NCBI GenBank assembly: GCA_902786355.1
Contig: CADABZ010000002.1
Span: forward strand, 112,699-176,698
DNA: 64,000 bases
Direction: 5' to 3'
From: an uncultured Eubacteriales bacterium
Lineage (GTDB): Bacteria; Bacillota; Clostridia; Peptostreptococcales; Anaerovoracaceae
The position numbers were made by a program, and so were the translations under genes. Positions 9,713 to 19,295 of the stretch are shown piece after piece. The notes beneath the pieces are model-generated. The model was not told where the DNA came from, ran no database searches, and saw only the letters and a program-made list of their open reading frames with translations. Numbering within the stretch: the first letter of the stretch is position 1; every line of letters begins with the position of its first letter.

Positions 9713-9754
9713 TCGTATACGCAAAAAAAGTTAGACCAGGAAAGCAAAACAACA

Positions 9755-11632
9755 ATGCTGCGGGCAGGAAATATCATTAGCGGAACATACCAGATAGTCC
9801 AGGAAATAGGCCATGGCGGAACAGGCGTGGTCTATTTGGCTTACCACATCAATCTGCAGAAGTACATAGTTCTTAAACGCGTTACAAAGCAGATACATAG
9901 CATGGAGGCTCTGAGACGAGAAGCAGATATTCTGAAAAATCTGCGGCATACTAATATACCCCAGATATATGACTTTGTTATAGAGAACGGGGAAGTATTC
10001 ACTGTGATGGATTATATCGAGGGGGAGTCTCTTGATAAATACATCGGAGGATCCAACTTCCACTCTGAGGAACAGCTTTTGAAGTGGTTTAGAGAGCTGA
10101 CAGATGTTCTTGTATATCTTGGCAGCAGGAAGCCGGCAATAATACACAGCGACATCAAGCCCGAAAACATAATCATCACACCACAGGGGTCGCCTGTACT
10201 TATTGACTTCAATATTTCTCTGGGTCAGGACGACTCTTCAAGACTGGCTGGTATCAGCAGAAACTACGCATCTCCGGAACAAGGATACATCTTCGAAGAA
10301 ATAGGCAAAGGCCGCACTCCAACTATATCATTAGATGTGCGTACAGATATATACAGTCTTGGAGCGGTATTCTATACCCTCATTACAGGGATAGTTCCAG
10401 ACTGCAGATACGTTTTAAGCAAGCTCTCATCTATGCAGGGTCTGATTTATTCCTCTGCATTCAAGGCAGTAATAGATAAGTGTATAGAATGGGATCGCGA
10501 AAAGAGATTTAAAAATGCCGCCAGGCTTTCATCTGCAGTAACGAATCTGTACAGAATGGACAGAAACTATCGTAAGTATGCCGCCCTCAGGGTTGCGAGC
10601 TGGATAATCAGCGCCGGAGTTTTTGCCTCGGGATGCTTTTGTGTTCTTCACGGAATGCAGATCAATAACAGCGTGAAGGTACAGGAATTGTACAGTAATG
10701 CAGTTGCAGCTACTAGTGAAGGAGATTTCGGAACGTCAGGAGAAATAGCAGAGGAAATCGTAAGTCACAGAGTTTTATACAGTCAACTCGATACAGAAAA
10801 AAAGGCTGAAATATACCATGCACTTGCGGATTCTGAGTATGTATCAGGCAACTACAATGATGCTGCCGAAAATTACAGAAAAGCGCTGGAGATCCTCGAA
10901 GGAACGGAAAATAGCAGGACATCTTCGTACAGATCAGATCTGGCATTGGCATATCTGAGGAACGGAGATCTGTCCGCAATAAAAGCGCTGAATGCAGAAT
11001 ATGAGAATGACGGACCTGAGGATGATAATATGCGGCTGATTAAGGCGGCTGCTTTGAAGCAAAGCGGCGATAATGAAGGATGCAAGAAGATTGCTGACAG
11101 CATTATCAATGAAGCAGATGATCAGGAGATAAGAGCTAAAGCTTGTGTCATTGCTGCACAATGCTGCAGCCCGGATCAACTGACAGACAAACTTCGGTAT
11201 ATGCGGCAGGTAACTGAGTACAGCGGTGAACTGCGATATGTAAGGGAATGTGCTGCTCTTGAATATGAATGTGCCGGACGACCGGGAATAACTGAGTTTG
11301 AAAGAAAAGCGGGTGCAGAGAAAGCTGCAGCATTATATGAAAAGATTTGCAGTTTTCCATCTGCACAGAGCACAGACAGGATAAACCTCGGAATCTCATA
11401 CTATTATGCAGGAGATTATGACAAATCCCTTGAAAAGCTGACTGAGGCAGCAGGTTATAGCAATGATTACAGGATCCGTATGTATCAGGCTCTTGCTGCT
11501 GAGAAAACGGGAGATAAAAACAGTGCAAGGAATTACTGTGCTGATGCGATAAATGAATGCAGAAAAGAGAAGAGACAGGGATGGGAAGATGATTATCAGA
11601 TACTTCAGGAACTGTCGGGACGGTTGTACTAG
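9755..11632 (+). CDS. atypical membrane Ser/Thr kinase with TPR ectodomain
   Basis: A 625-residue protein. The N-terminal kinase fold (about residues 10-265) has GHGGTGVVY, the VLK lysine, a conserved Glu in helix C, and HSDIKPEN at 131-138. The usual HRD is HSD (Asp133 kept), DFG is DFN (151-153), and APE is SPE. All residues needed for phosphotransfer appear present, so activity is possible, but the loss of the HRD arginine and the DFG glycine makes regulation atypical. One membrane helix (about 278-298) follows, then an extracytoplasmic region with several TPR-like helical pairs, including one near INLGISYYYAGDY. The kinase-membrane-ectodomain layout resembles the EssB/YukC pseudokinase of T7SSb, which is otherwise missing here. 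It could replace EssB or simply be a second sensor kinase; I cannot decide from sequence alone. Confidence 0.88.
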   Translation: MLRAGNIISGTYQIVQEIGHGGTGVVYLAYHINLQKYIVLKRVTKQIHSMEALRREADILKNLRHTNIPQIYDFVIENGEVFTVMDYIEGESLDKYIGGSNFHSEEQLLKWFRELTDVLVYLGSRKPAIIHSDIKPENIIITPQGSPVLIDFNISLGQDDSSRLAGISRNYASPEQGYIFEEIGKGRTPTISLDVRTDIYSLGAVFYTLITGIVPDCRYVLSKLSSMQGLIYSSAFKAVIDKCIEWDREKRFKNAARLSSAVTNLYRMDRNYRKYAALRVASWIISAGVFASGCFCVLHGMQINNSVKVQELYSNAVAATSEGDFGTSGEIAEEIVSHRVLYSQLDTEKKAEIYHALADSEYVSGNYNDAAENYRKALEILEGTENSRTSSYRSDLALAYLRNGDLSAIKALNAEYENDGPEDDNMRLIKAAALKQSGDNEGCKKIADSIINEADDQEIRAKACVIAAQCCSPDQLTDKLRYMRQVTEYSGELRYVRECAALEYECAGRPGITEFERKAGAEKAAALYEKICSFPSAQSTDRINLGISYYYAGDYDKSLEKLTEAAGYSNDYRIRMYQALAAEKTGDKNSARNYCADAINECRKEKRQGWEDDYQILQELSGRLY

Positions 11633-11644
11633 AAGGAGAAAGGA

Positions 11645-11770
11645 ATGGAATCAGGCACGATATGGATAATAACCGGAGTCGTACTTATGATAGCAGGAAC
11701 CGGATTCTTTGCTGTAACGCACACGGCGATTACCAGATGGATCCGCAGCTTTGAAAGACTGCACGAATAG
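11645..11770 (+). CDS. 41-residue single-span membrane peptide
   Basis: A short gene between the second kinase and the TPR protein. ATG at 11645 follows AGAAGGAG (11631-11638) and the stop is TAG at 11768-11770. The product has a hydrophobic segment (about residues 6-25) followed by a short basic/amphipathic tail (TRWIRSFERLHE). The next gene's ribosome site starts immediately after the stop, so spacing fits a real operon gene. No family is recognised. The context suggests a small subunit or regulator of the kinase or secretion complex (inference). Confidence 0.7.
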   Translation: MESGTIWIITGVVLMIAGTGFFAVTHTAITRWIRSFERLHE

Positions 11771-11787
11771 AGAAGGAGGGCGGCACT

Positions 11788-13260
11788 ATGAGTAAGAAGT
11801 ACAAAATAGTAATGCTGGCAGGTGCAATTGTGGCTGTGATGTTGATAGTTGCAGCAATTGTAATAGGTATGCATAACCAGGCTATGGCTGCATACAGTGC
11901 TAAGCTGGATGAAGCTGATAAGATGCTGGCAGCAGAGGATTATTCAAATGCTGTCCTGAAGTATCAGGAGGCAATATCAGATCAGCCTGAAGAGGAAGAA
12001 GGCTATCTGAGACTTGCTGTAGCTTATGAAGTATCCGGCAATCCTGATTATGCGAAAACCACTATACAAAATGCACTGACGATTCTGCCTGGCAATGAAA
12101 GACTTACAGAAAAACTCAGTCAGATGGAAGGTGACAACATAAAAACTAATGCTCTTGCATTAGACAATTCACTGCTTACAACTCTATCTTCCAAGAGCTT
12201 TTATGATTATGGAAAGACAAATGGAGTTGAGAAAGTCACTGTTATAAAAGATGGCGCAATTGCGGTAAGAATCAAAGGCGTGAATGCAGATCTTATTTTC
12301 CGCAACACCAGTGAGCAGCCTAACGCAGTTTCAGGGAACGGGCCTAATCCGGACAGCCTGCCTGCTGAGGTTCACTTCGATAACATTCTAGCAGTTTTCG
12401 GTGGCGTTTCAAGTATGACGATAGATGACCTGAAGGATCTTGGCGTAAAGGATGCAAAAGTTGTCAGTCATCAGGATTACGGGAAGGCTGTCACATTTAC
12501 ACATGAACTGTACAGCTTCACTATAGAATGTGATGAGGAAGGAACGGTCCGGGAAGGTGCTGCTAATTCTGTATTAATACCAACGCCATCCGTAAAGGCC
12601 GGAGGTAATGTAGAGATAAAAGGAGTAGCGATCAATGCTGTTACAGGTGATGGCATAGATAATGCGAAACTTACTTTCGTCAAAGGGAGTGACAAGTATG
12701 AAGTATCGACCGACTCCAGCGGACATTTCCAGGCCAAGCTGGGCGCAGGAGATTATACCGTAGAGTGTCGTGCCGAGGGCTTTATAGAGGAGAATAAAAA
12801 CGTCTATGTCCCATCATATTCCAATAACTGGACCTGTGAGATAGTAATGTCTCCGGAAATAAATGCGAAGGAAGCGAGATTTGTTCTTACATGGGATTCG
12901 GCACCTGCCGATCTTGACTCGCATCTTGTAGGCAACGGAGTCCACACTTCGTGGCTGCATATGGAAGAAGGAGATATAGCCTCTCTTGACCTTGACGATA
13001 CTAATGGTTATGGCCCGGAGACGACGACTTTGTACGACTTGAACGGGCATTATACGTTCGTTGTTCATAACTACAGTCAGGATGCACCGCTTGCTGACTG
13101 TGGTGCAGAGGTTACGGTATATCTGCCTGGAGAGGAACCGGTAACTATCTCTATCGGAGGCGATGGCGCCGCAGATACGTGGGTCGTCTGTGAGATCGAT
13201 AACGGAAAACTGAATGTCATTAATGAGATTCAGGATTATGGCCTTGATTTGATAATGTAG
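11788..13260 (+). CDS. membrane-anchored TPR protein with carboxypeptidase-regulatory-like and YfaP-like domains
   Basis: A 490-residue protein preceded by AGAAGGAGGG. An N-terminal membrane helix (about residues 7-28) directs the rest outside the cell. Residues about 32-105 form TPR-type helices (YSNAVLKYQEAISDQPEEEE is typical). A mixed alpha/beta region follows (105-260), then a carboxypeptidase-regulatory-like beta sandwich (about 268-345) with GVAINAVTGDGIDNAKLTF and STDSSGHFQAKL. The C-terminal domain (about 360-480) begins FVLTWDSAPADLDSHL, a signature found in YfaP/DUF2135-like secreted proteins. No catalytic motif is visible. The TPR part may contact the TPR ectodomain of the upstream kinase. 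Likely an accessory envelope protein of the locus; function unknown. Confidence 0.75.
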   Translation: MSKKYKIVMLAGAIVAVMLIVAAIVIGMHNQAMAAYSAKLDEADKMLAAEDYSNAVLKYQEAISDQPEEEEGYLRLAVAYEVSGNPDYAKTTIQNALTILPGNERLTEKLSQMEGDNIKTNALALDNSLLTTLSSKSFYDYGKTNGVEKVTVIKDGAIAVRIKGVNADLIFRNTSEQPNAVSGNGPNPDSLPAEVHFDNILAVFGGVSSMTIDDLKDLGVKDAKVVSHQDYGKAVTFTHELYSFTIECDEEGTVREGAANSVLIPTPSVKAGGNVEIKGVAINAVTGDGIDNAKLTFVKGSDKYEVSTDSSGHFQAKLGAGDYTVECRAEGFIEENKNVYVPSYSNNWTCEIVMSPEINAKEARFVLTWDSAPADLDSHLVGNGVHTSWLHMEEGDIASLDLDDTNGYGPETTTLYDLNGHYTFVVHNYSQDAPLADCGAEVTVYLPGEEPVTISIGGDGAADTWVVCEIDNGKLNVINEIQDYGLDLIM

Positions 13261-13274
13261 TTAATTCATACGGA

Positions 13275-13784
13275 ATGTGGAAATATATAGTAACAGTTTT
13301 TTTAATATCGGGAGCGCTGGCGGTCATACTGATCTCCGCACGAAAGAGAAAAAAAGCCGCTGCAGCGAGGCTCAACGCTGCAGCGGTCCTCCTGCGTGAG
13401 GGACAGCTAGATAATGCTATTTCCCGTGATACGGCCCAGGATATCGGCAGAATAAGACCAGTGTTGGAAGTGAGCTGGAAAGATGACTCAAATAGATCAT
13501 TTCTCTTTGATCCGACTTCACCGGTAAGGATCGGTAAGGACCCGACAAAGAATAATATCTGTATTCGCAAGGGAACGGTAGGATCGGAGCATTGCCTGCT
13601 TGTGATGTATCATGGCGCTCTGACACTTCAGGATCTTAAGTCCAAGAATGGAACCTACATCAGGAGGAATGGAAGAAGGTATCGTATAGAAGGCAGAGTA
13701 TATGTCAGAAACGGAGATCGCATTGAAGTTGGAGGTCTGACTATGAAGATAAATCTGTTTATGTATGATGCGGCATACATTTGA
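13275..13784 (+). CDS. membrane-anchored FHA-domain protein
   Basis: A 169-residue protein with an N-terminal membrane helix (about residues 4-22), a basic RKRKKAAAARL stop-transfer stretch, and a cytoplasmic FHA domain (about 80-160). The FHA residues are complete: VRIGKD, SEHC in the SxxH position, and LKSKNGTYIRR. It should bind phosphothreonine peptides at the inner face of the membrane. It lies 14 bases after the TPR protein gene and 18 bases before essC, so it probably links kinase signalling to the EssC ATPase, whose N terminus also carries FHA-like domains. The start codon has only a weak ribosome site (CGGA), so coupling to the upstream gene is likely. Confidence 0.87.
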   Translation: MWKYIVTVFLISGALAVILISARKRKKAAAARLNAAAVLLREGQLDNAISRDTAQDIGRIRPVLEVSWKDDSNRSFLFDPTSPVRIGKDPTKNNICIRKGTVGSEHCLLVMYHGALTLQDLKSKNGTYIRRNGRRYRIEGRVYVRNGDRIEVGGLTMKINLFMYDAAYI

Positions 13785-13802
13785 TATCGAGGTGACAGGG
13801 AT

Positions 13803-16800
13803 ATGATCCTACTAATTTACAACGAAAAAATATGCCGGGAAATTCTTCTTCCTAATGTTTATGATACTGACTGGCCGGTCGAACTCAGTCATACTGCATA
13901 TGATCTAAAAGCTGATATCACGATCAGACTGGAGAACATGGGTGGAGTCTGGTATCTGAGAAAAGGCGCAGGATATGATATCGTCAGACTTGGAGAAATG
14001 GATGATGAAGAAGGCTTTGTTGAGGGTGCGGTTTCCGAAATACGCACAGACAGAGGAGAACATATATACATCGTTGCTTCAAGAAGCCAGACGGGTTTCA
14101 ATGTGATGAAAAAATACGATCTGGTCGGTACTGATCACAGTATCACAGTAGGATCGAAAGAAGATAACACTATCTGTTACAGATTCCGTGGGCTGATATC
14201 AGGCCAGCATCTGAAGATCAGCAGATCCGGCAATGCCTGGGTACTGACAGATACAAGCACTAATGGAGTATTCGTTAATACCAGAAGAGTTAAAGGAACT
14301 TTCCGTCTGGATTTCGGAGAACATATCAGTTTTTTTGGCTTCCACTGCATTTTTCTGGGGGCCTATCTTCTTGTGGGGTGTAACTGTGGAAGCCTGACTG
14401 TAAATGAAGAACGATTACATCCGAAGCCAGGTTCGACAGAAGAGGAGAGAGCAACCGCTGCGGTGAGAAGAGAGCATACAACGAAGTACTTTAATCGTGC
14501 ACCGAGAAACAGGACGGCGTTGTACAGGGATAAGATAGAGATCGAAGCACCTCCGCAGCCAAGGCAAGATAAACAGAAACCAACATATCTTATCATAGGA
14601 CCGGCATTCTCTATGGCAATTCCTATGATCATTGGCTGCCTTATGATGATACTAGCTTCATATCTCAGAAGGAAAAGCGGTGGAACGATGGGAACAAGCC
14701 CATTTCTTTTCATGGGATTAACGATTGCTGTCGGAGCAGCGATTGTCGGAGCAGTGTGGGCTGTTCTTAACCTCAAATATGATAAACAGCAGAAACTGGC
14801 GGAAGAAGAGCAAAGGTTCAATGCTTACAGCAGCTATCTTGTCGCCATCGCCGGAAGACTCAGAGAGTATTACATATACAATACCGATTCACTCAAACGG
14901 AGATATCCATCGGCATCTAGATACCTTGAATATAATCGAAACAGTCCTGCTCTATGGAACAGGAATACTACGCATGAAGATTTTCTCTTTCAGCGTTTAG
15001 GACTTGGCGAACAGGATTTTCAGGTTGATATTACAATTCCAAGAGAAAGGTTCAGCCTTGTAAGCGACTCTCTTCAAGACAGGCCGGCGCAGATAAAGGA
15101 AGAGTTCAGAAAACTTGTCAATGTCCCTGTCGGAGTCAGTCTGCTTGATCACAAACTCCTCGGAATTGCGGGCCCTTCGGACAGACATGGAGCTACATCA
15201 CTGATGCAGGTGATGGCTGCCGGAATAGCCGCATCTCATTCATATACGGATGTCAAAATGGTCTTTCTGTATGACGAGAATGATAAGGATTCCCTGCCTG
15301 ACTGGGAGTGCATGAGATGGCTTCCTCATGTATGGTCAGAGGACAGAAAAATAAGGTTCATGTCTGGAAACAGAATCGAACAAAGTGAGATTCTCTTTCA
15401 TCTTGCTAACGTGATCAGATCCAGAGCTGAAAAGGGAAATGCAAGAGATAATAGAAATACAGTTCCAAAACCTTACTATATTATCTTCGTATCCAAACCA
15501 TCTCTGCTCCAGGGTGAGCTTCTGACTAAATATATATATGACAAGAACGCGTCATATGGAATAACAACTGTACTGCTGGCAGAGACACTGCAGCAGCTTC
15601 CTAATGCGTGCGATATTGTAATAGAGAACGATAGTTATTTTCATGGAATCATAGATCTTAACAGGGATGATACTAAACGAAAACAGCCTGTTCATTTCGA
15701 TCATGTCGAACGCAACGCACTTGAATCTTTTGGGAAACGACTGGCTAATATAAACATCAAGGAGGTAGAGGTCAATACTGAGATTCCGGACAGACTTGGT
15801 TTTCTTGAAATGTATGGTGTTCACAGACCGGAAGATCTTAATGTAGCGGAGAACTGGAGAAAGAACAGGACTTATAACAGCATGAAGGCACTTGTCGGGC
15901 GCAAAGCCGGAGGGGCTGACTGCTATCTTGATATACATGAAAAAGCACATGGCCCGCACGGGCTGATCGCAGGAACAACAGGATCAGGTAAGAGTGAAAC
16001 TCTGCAGACTTATATTCTGTCACTTGCAGTCAACTACAGTCCGGACGATGTGAACTTTTTCATAATAGATTATAAGGGCGGCGGAATGGCGAATCTTTTT
16101 ACTGGACTTCCACATCTGGCGGGGAAGATAACAAACCTGTCAGGCAATCAGGTGCACCGCGCTATGATCAGCATCAAAAGCGAAAACCTTCGCAGACAGA
16201 AGCTCTTTGCTCACTATGGAGTGAATCACATAAACGCATATACACGTCTGTATAAGGAGCATCAGGCAGATGTACCAATACCGCATCTATTTATAGTTAT
16301 CGATGAGTTTGCAGAGCTCAAGAGAGAAGAACCAGATTTTATGAGAGAGCTGATCAGCGTAGCTCAGGTTGGACGAAGTCTTGGAGTACACCTGATCCTC
16401 GCAACACAGAAGCCGTCTGGTACGGTTGATGATAATATCAAGGCAAACGCAAAATTCAGATTATGTCTGAGGGTACAGGACAGACAAGACAGCATAGATA
16501 TGCTAGGAAGACCTGATGCGGCATACCTGACACAAGCGGGAAGATGCTATCTTCAAGTTGGAAATGATGAGATATTTGAACTGTTCCAGTCAGGATACAG
16601 CGGAGCTATTTATACAGGAGAAGTACAGATAGCATCAGCTGCATCCATGATAGGCAGGACAGGGAGAGTAGAACTCATGGGAAGACCTGTTCGAGAAGCT
16701 GATGACGGGGTAAAAGCAGTGACTGAAATGGATGCGGTCATCAATTATCTCAAGACTACTGCATTCAATGAAGGTTATGACATATCGGGACAGCTCTGGA

Positions 16801-18497
16801 TGCCTGTACTGAGCGACCATATAGTACTGAGAGATAGAACAGTCGGGGCTTGGGATGATCATGACAGAAATAAATGGGAACTTAGAGCAGTCGTTGGAAG
16901 GTATGATGATCCGGCAAATCAGATGCAGGGAGATCTGAGCATAGACTTTTCAGAGGAAGGTCACCTCGCAGTTTGTGGAAATGTAGTGAGCGGTAAGAGT
17001 ACATTCCTTCAGACAATGATCTATTCTCTGATTACAGTTTATTCTCCGGAGCATCTGCAGATGTATATCCTTGATTACAGCGGACAGATGCTTACTACAT
17101 ATGCTGGTGCGCCTCATGTAGGCGGAATAGTAACAGACAGTCAGTCAGACAGGGCTGATAAATTGTTTGTAATGCTTGATTCGATCATGACTGAGCGCAA
17201 ACAGATTCTCAGAGGAGGGAACTTCGCTCAGTTCAGACAGAATCAGGGAGAAAAGATACCTGCGATACTTGTTGTAATAGATAATTATGCATCGTTCAGA
17301 GAGAAAACTTCAGACAAGTTTGATGCCCAGATATCCAGACTGATCAGAGAAGGTATCGGATATGGCATTTACATGGCTATTTCTTCGGCTGGTTTCGGAA
17401 TGTCTGAGATACCGACGAGAATAGGAGATCATATCAATAACGTTATCTCGCTGGAACAGCAGGATAAATATAAGTATATGGAAGTATTGAGGCAGTCGAG
17501 ACTGCAGCTTTTGCCTGAAGGTGGTATCAAGGGGCGCGGACTTGCTGTGATAGGGGACAAAGTCCTCGAATTCCAGACAGCTCTCTGTCTTGACGAGGAG
17601 GATGATTTTTCCAGGGGACAGAGAATCGAGCAGTTGTGTGAAGAAATGTCATCAGGATGGAATGGTATCCTGCCTAGGAAGATCCCTGAGATTCCTGAGA
17701 ATCCGAGAATGGATCAATTGTCAGAGGAGCCGGGCTATTCAGAAGCTATCGGGGATAACGGACTTCTGCCATTTGCTTATGACGCAGTCGATGCTTCGAT
17801 TTATAGCCTGAAACTAATGAATCACTACTGCCTTGCTGTGACAGGAAGAACAAGAACTGGCCGTACTACAATACTGAGATCCATTATATACAGCGCAGCA
17901 CGCAAAAACTCAGATGTAGTTATTCTCGAGAAGAAGAAAGGTGACTTCTCCAGACTCGAGCAGGATGCAGAAGCATACGGGTGCACATATGCCGGAAATA
18001 ATGCTGAAATATATAAGTATTTTTCATCACTTCTGCCTGAATTTTCGAGGAGAAACAAGAAAAAGCAGGAGCTTATAAAAGCCGGCTGCACAGAGGAAGA
18101 GGTTTCTGCAGAAATGATGAAAGAAAAGCCTGTGTTCATATTCATAGATGAGCTGGCAGATTTGATTCATATGGCGTATAAACCTGATGCCGGTGTCGGT
18201 AGCATAAGTGGATTCCTGGAAAACATCCTGGAAAAAGGAAGAGGTCACGCGATTTATTTCATAGCAGGACTGAAAGTTGAAGATGAAGCAATGTTGACAG
18301 CATACAAGGCGTACAAATTCTTCATCTCATACAAGAAAGGCATGCATGCTGGTGGTAATCTGCAGGGGCAGAAGCTTTTACAGTTCCAGAACATACCATT
18401 CACTGAACAGGCGAAGCCAAGGAAGAAAGGTTATGTTTATGTAAGTGATGATGAGGATGAAAGTGTAGGACATGCTGTCATTGTTCCGGTTCCATAA
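13803..18497 (+). CDS. essC: EssC-type FtsK/SpoIIIE ATPase of type VII secretion
   Basis: A 1564-residue protein, the usual EssC size. The N terminus holds FHA-like modules (about residues 1-200, with TDTSTNGVFVN near 150-160). Two membrane helices (about 262-288 and 299-322) follow, then three ATPase domains. D1 has a full Walker A, GTTGSGKSE (about 723-731), and Walker B IVIDEFAE. D2 has GNVVSGKST (about 1059-1067), but its Walker B reads VVIDNYA, with Asn for the catalytic Glu. D3 has a degenerate GRTRTGRTT, with Arg for the Walker A Lys, but an intact FIDELAD. D1 is therefore the best candidate for the essential ATPase, as in known EssC/EccC proteins where D2 and D3 act in substrate binding. 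Ribosome site GAGGTGA is at 13789-13795. It drives export of the WXG100 and effector proteins encoded downstream. Confidence 0.95.
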   Translation: MILLIYNEKICREILLPNVYDTDWPVELSHTAYDLKADITIRLENMGGVWYLRKGAGYDIVRLGEMDDEEGFVEGAVSEIRTDRGEHIYIVASRSQTGFNVMKKYDLVGTDHSITVGSKEDNTICYRFRGLISGQHLKISRSGNAWVLTDTSTNGVFVNTRRVKGTFRLDFGEHISFFGFHCIFLGAYLLVGCNCGSLTVNEERLHPKPGSTEEERATAAVRREHTTKYFNRAPRNRTALYRDKIEIEAPPQPRQDKQKPTYLIIGPAFSMAIPMIIGCLMMILASYLRRKSGGTMGTSPFLFMGLTIAVGAAIVGAVWAVLNLKYDKQQKLAEEEQRFNAYSSYLVAIAGRLREYYIYNTDSLKRRYPSASRYLEYNRNSPALWNRNTTHEDFLFQRLGLGEQDFQVDITIPRERFSLVSDSLQDRPAQIKEEFRKLVNVPVGVSLLDHKLLGIAGPSDRHGATSLMQVMAAGIAASHSYTDVKMVFLYDENDKDSLPDWECMRWLPHVWSEDRKIRFMSGNRIEQSEILFHLANVIRSRAEKGNARDNRNTVPKPYYIIFVSKPSLLQGELLTKYIYDKNASYGITTVLLAETLQQLPNACDIVIENDSYFHGIIDLNRDDTKRKQPVHFDHVERNALESFGKRLANINIKEVEVNTEIPDRLGFLEMYGVHRPEDLNVAENWRKNRTYNSMKALVGRKAGGADCYLDIHEKAHGPHGLIAGTTGSGKSETLQTYILSLAVNYSPDDVNFFIIDYKGGGMANLFTGLPHLAGKITNLSGNQVHRAMISIKSENLRRQKLFAHYGVNHINAYTRLYKEHQADVPIPHLFIVIDEFAELKREEPDFMRELISVAQVGRSLGVHLILATQKPSGTVDDNIKANAKFRLCLRVQDRQDSIDMLGRPDAAYLTQAGRCYLQVGNDEIFELFQSGYSGAIYTGEVQIASAASMIGRTGRVELMGRPVREADDGVKAVTEMDAVINYLKTTAFNEGYDISGQLWMPVLSDHIVLRDRTVGAWDDHDRNKWELRAVVGRYDDPANQMQGDLSIDFSEEGHLAVCGNVVSGKSTFLQTMIYSLITVYSPEHLQMYILDYSGQMLTTYAGAPHVGGIVTDSQSDRADKLFVMLDSIMTERKQILRGGNFAQFRQNQGEKIPAILVVIDNYASFREKTSDKFDAQISRLIREGIGYGIYMAISSAGFGMSEIPTRIGDHINNVISLEQQDKYKYMEVLRQSRLQLLPEGGIKGRGLAVIGDKVLEFQTALCLDEEDDFSRGQRIEQLCEEMSSGWNGILPRKIPEIPENPRMDQLSEEPGYSEAIGDNGLLPFAYDAVDASIYSLKLMNHYCLAVTGRTRTGRTTILRSIIYSAARKNSDVVILEKKKGDFSRLEQDAEAYGCTYAGNNAEIYKYFSSLLPEFSRRNKKKQELIKAGCTEEEVSAEMMKEKPVFIFIDELADLIHMAYKPDAGVGSISGFLENILEKGRGHAIYFIAGLKVEDEAMLTAYKAYKFFISYKKGMHAGGNLQGQKLLQFQNIPFTEQAKPRKKGYVYVSDDEDESVGHAVIVPVP

Positions 18498-18554
18498 TAT
18501 GCTTAAGGGACTGGCAATCAGCTGTCGAAGATGTTTTTAATCAGGAGAATCAAC

Positions 18555-19295
18555 ATGATCGTGATGGTCATATCTGATGCACCTGCTTCCGAGCGAAGGG
18601 CAATAACGCAGAGCGCAGAGAAACAGGCAGCATATCACACAGATGAATACTGGAGATTCCTTGAAAGCGGGTCGGTCATTGAACTTGATAAGTCGCTTGA
18701 GGATATAGATAAGGTGGACATGATCTGTCTGGATATTACAATGCAAGGGGCATTGGAAAAAGCAGAAATGCTTAGAAGAGATTACGGTCTGGCATATCTG
18801 ACGCTGATTGCTGATGCCAGCATCTCCCCCGTTCAATATATAAGACCATCGATTCAGGCAGAATCTCTCATGCTTAAACCATTGGACAATAAACAGCTTG
18901 ACACAGTGCTGGGAGAAGCCGTTCAAAGCTATGCCAGAAGGATAGAGACACCTGAAGAGAAAAAAGTTTTCGTTGCAGAGCATAAGGGGGGCAGAGATCT
19001 TATCGAGTATGAAAGGATACTTTTCTTTGAATCAAGAGAGAAAAAAGTATTCCTGTCTACAGAGCGTGAGGAGTATGGCTTCTACGACACTCTCGATGAG
19101 CTTGAGAAAAGGCTTGATGAAACATTTATAAGATGCCACAGAAGTTACATCGTTAACACAGTGCATATTTCCAGGGTAGAAATATCTGCGGGAAAGGTAT
19201 TACTGGATGATGGAACAGAGCTGCCTCTATCTCGTAGCTGCAAGCCGGCGATGAAGGAATATCTCGACAAAAGGAGATCCCATGGAAATAGTTAA
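18555..19295 (+). CDS. LytTR-type response regulator in T7SS operon
   Basis: A 246-residue protein starting at the ATG with AGGAG 7 bases upstream; an earlier in-frame ATG at 18531 lacks this. Residues 1-120 resemble a receiver domain: a hydrophobic first strand, DMICLDIT with a candidate phospho-acceptor Asp, and LMLKPLD supplying the conserved Lys-Pro. The first-strand acidic pair is weak (SDAP). Residues about 140-240 are a LytTR DNA-binding domain with ERILFFESREKKVFL and FIRCHRSYIVN. Regulators of this type usually bind pairs of short repeats about 10 bp apart. No histidine kinase gene is nearby, so input may come from another locus or from the Ser/Thr kinases. Its place inside the secretion operon suggests autoregulation of T7SS. 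Confidence 0.88.
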   Translation: MIVMVISDAPASERRAITQSAEKQAAYHTDEYWRFLESGSVIELDKSLEDIDKVDMICLDITMQGALEKAEMLRRDYGLAYLTLIADASISPVQYIRPSIQAESLMLKPLDNKQLDTVLGEAVQSYARRIETPEEKKVFVAEHKGGRDLIEYERILFFESREKKVFLSTEREEYGFYDTLDELEKRLDETFIRCHRSYIVNTVHISRVEISAGKVLLDDGTELPLSRSCKPAMKEYLDKRRSHGNS

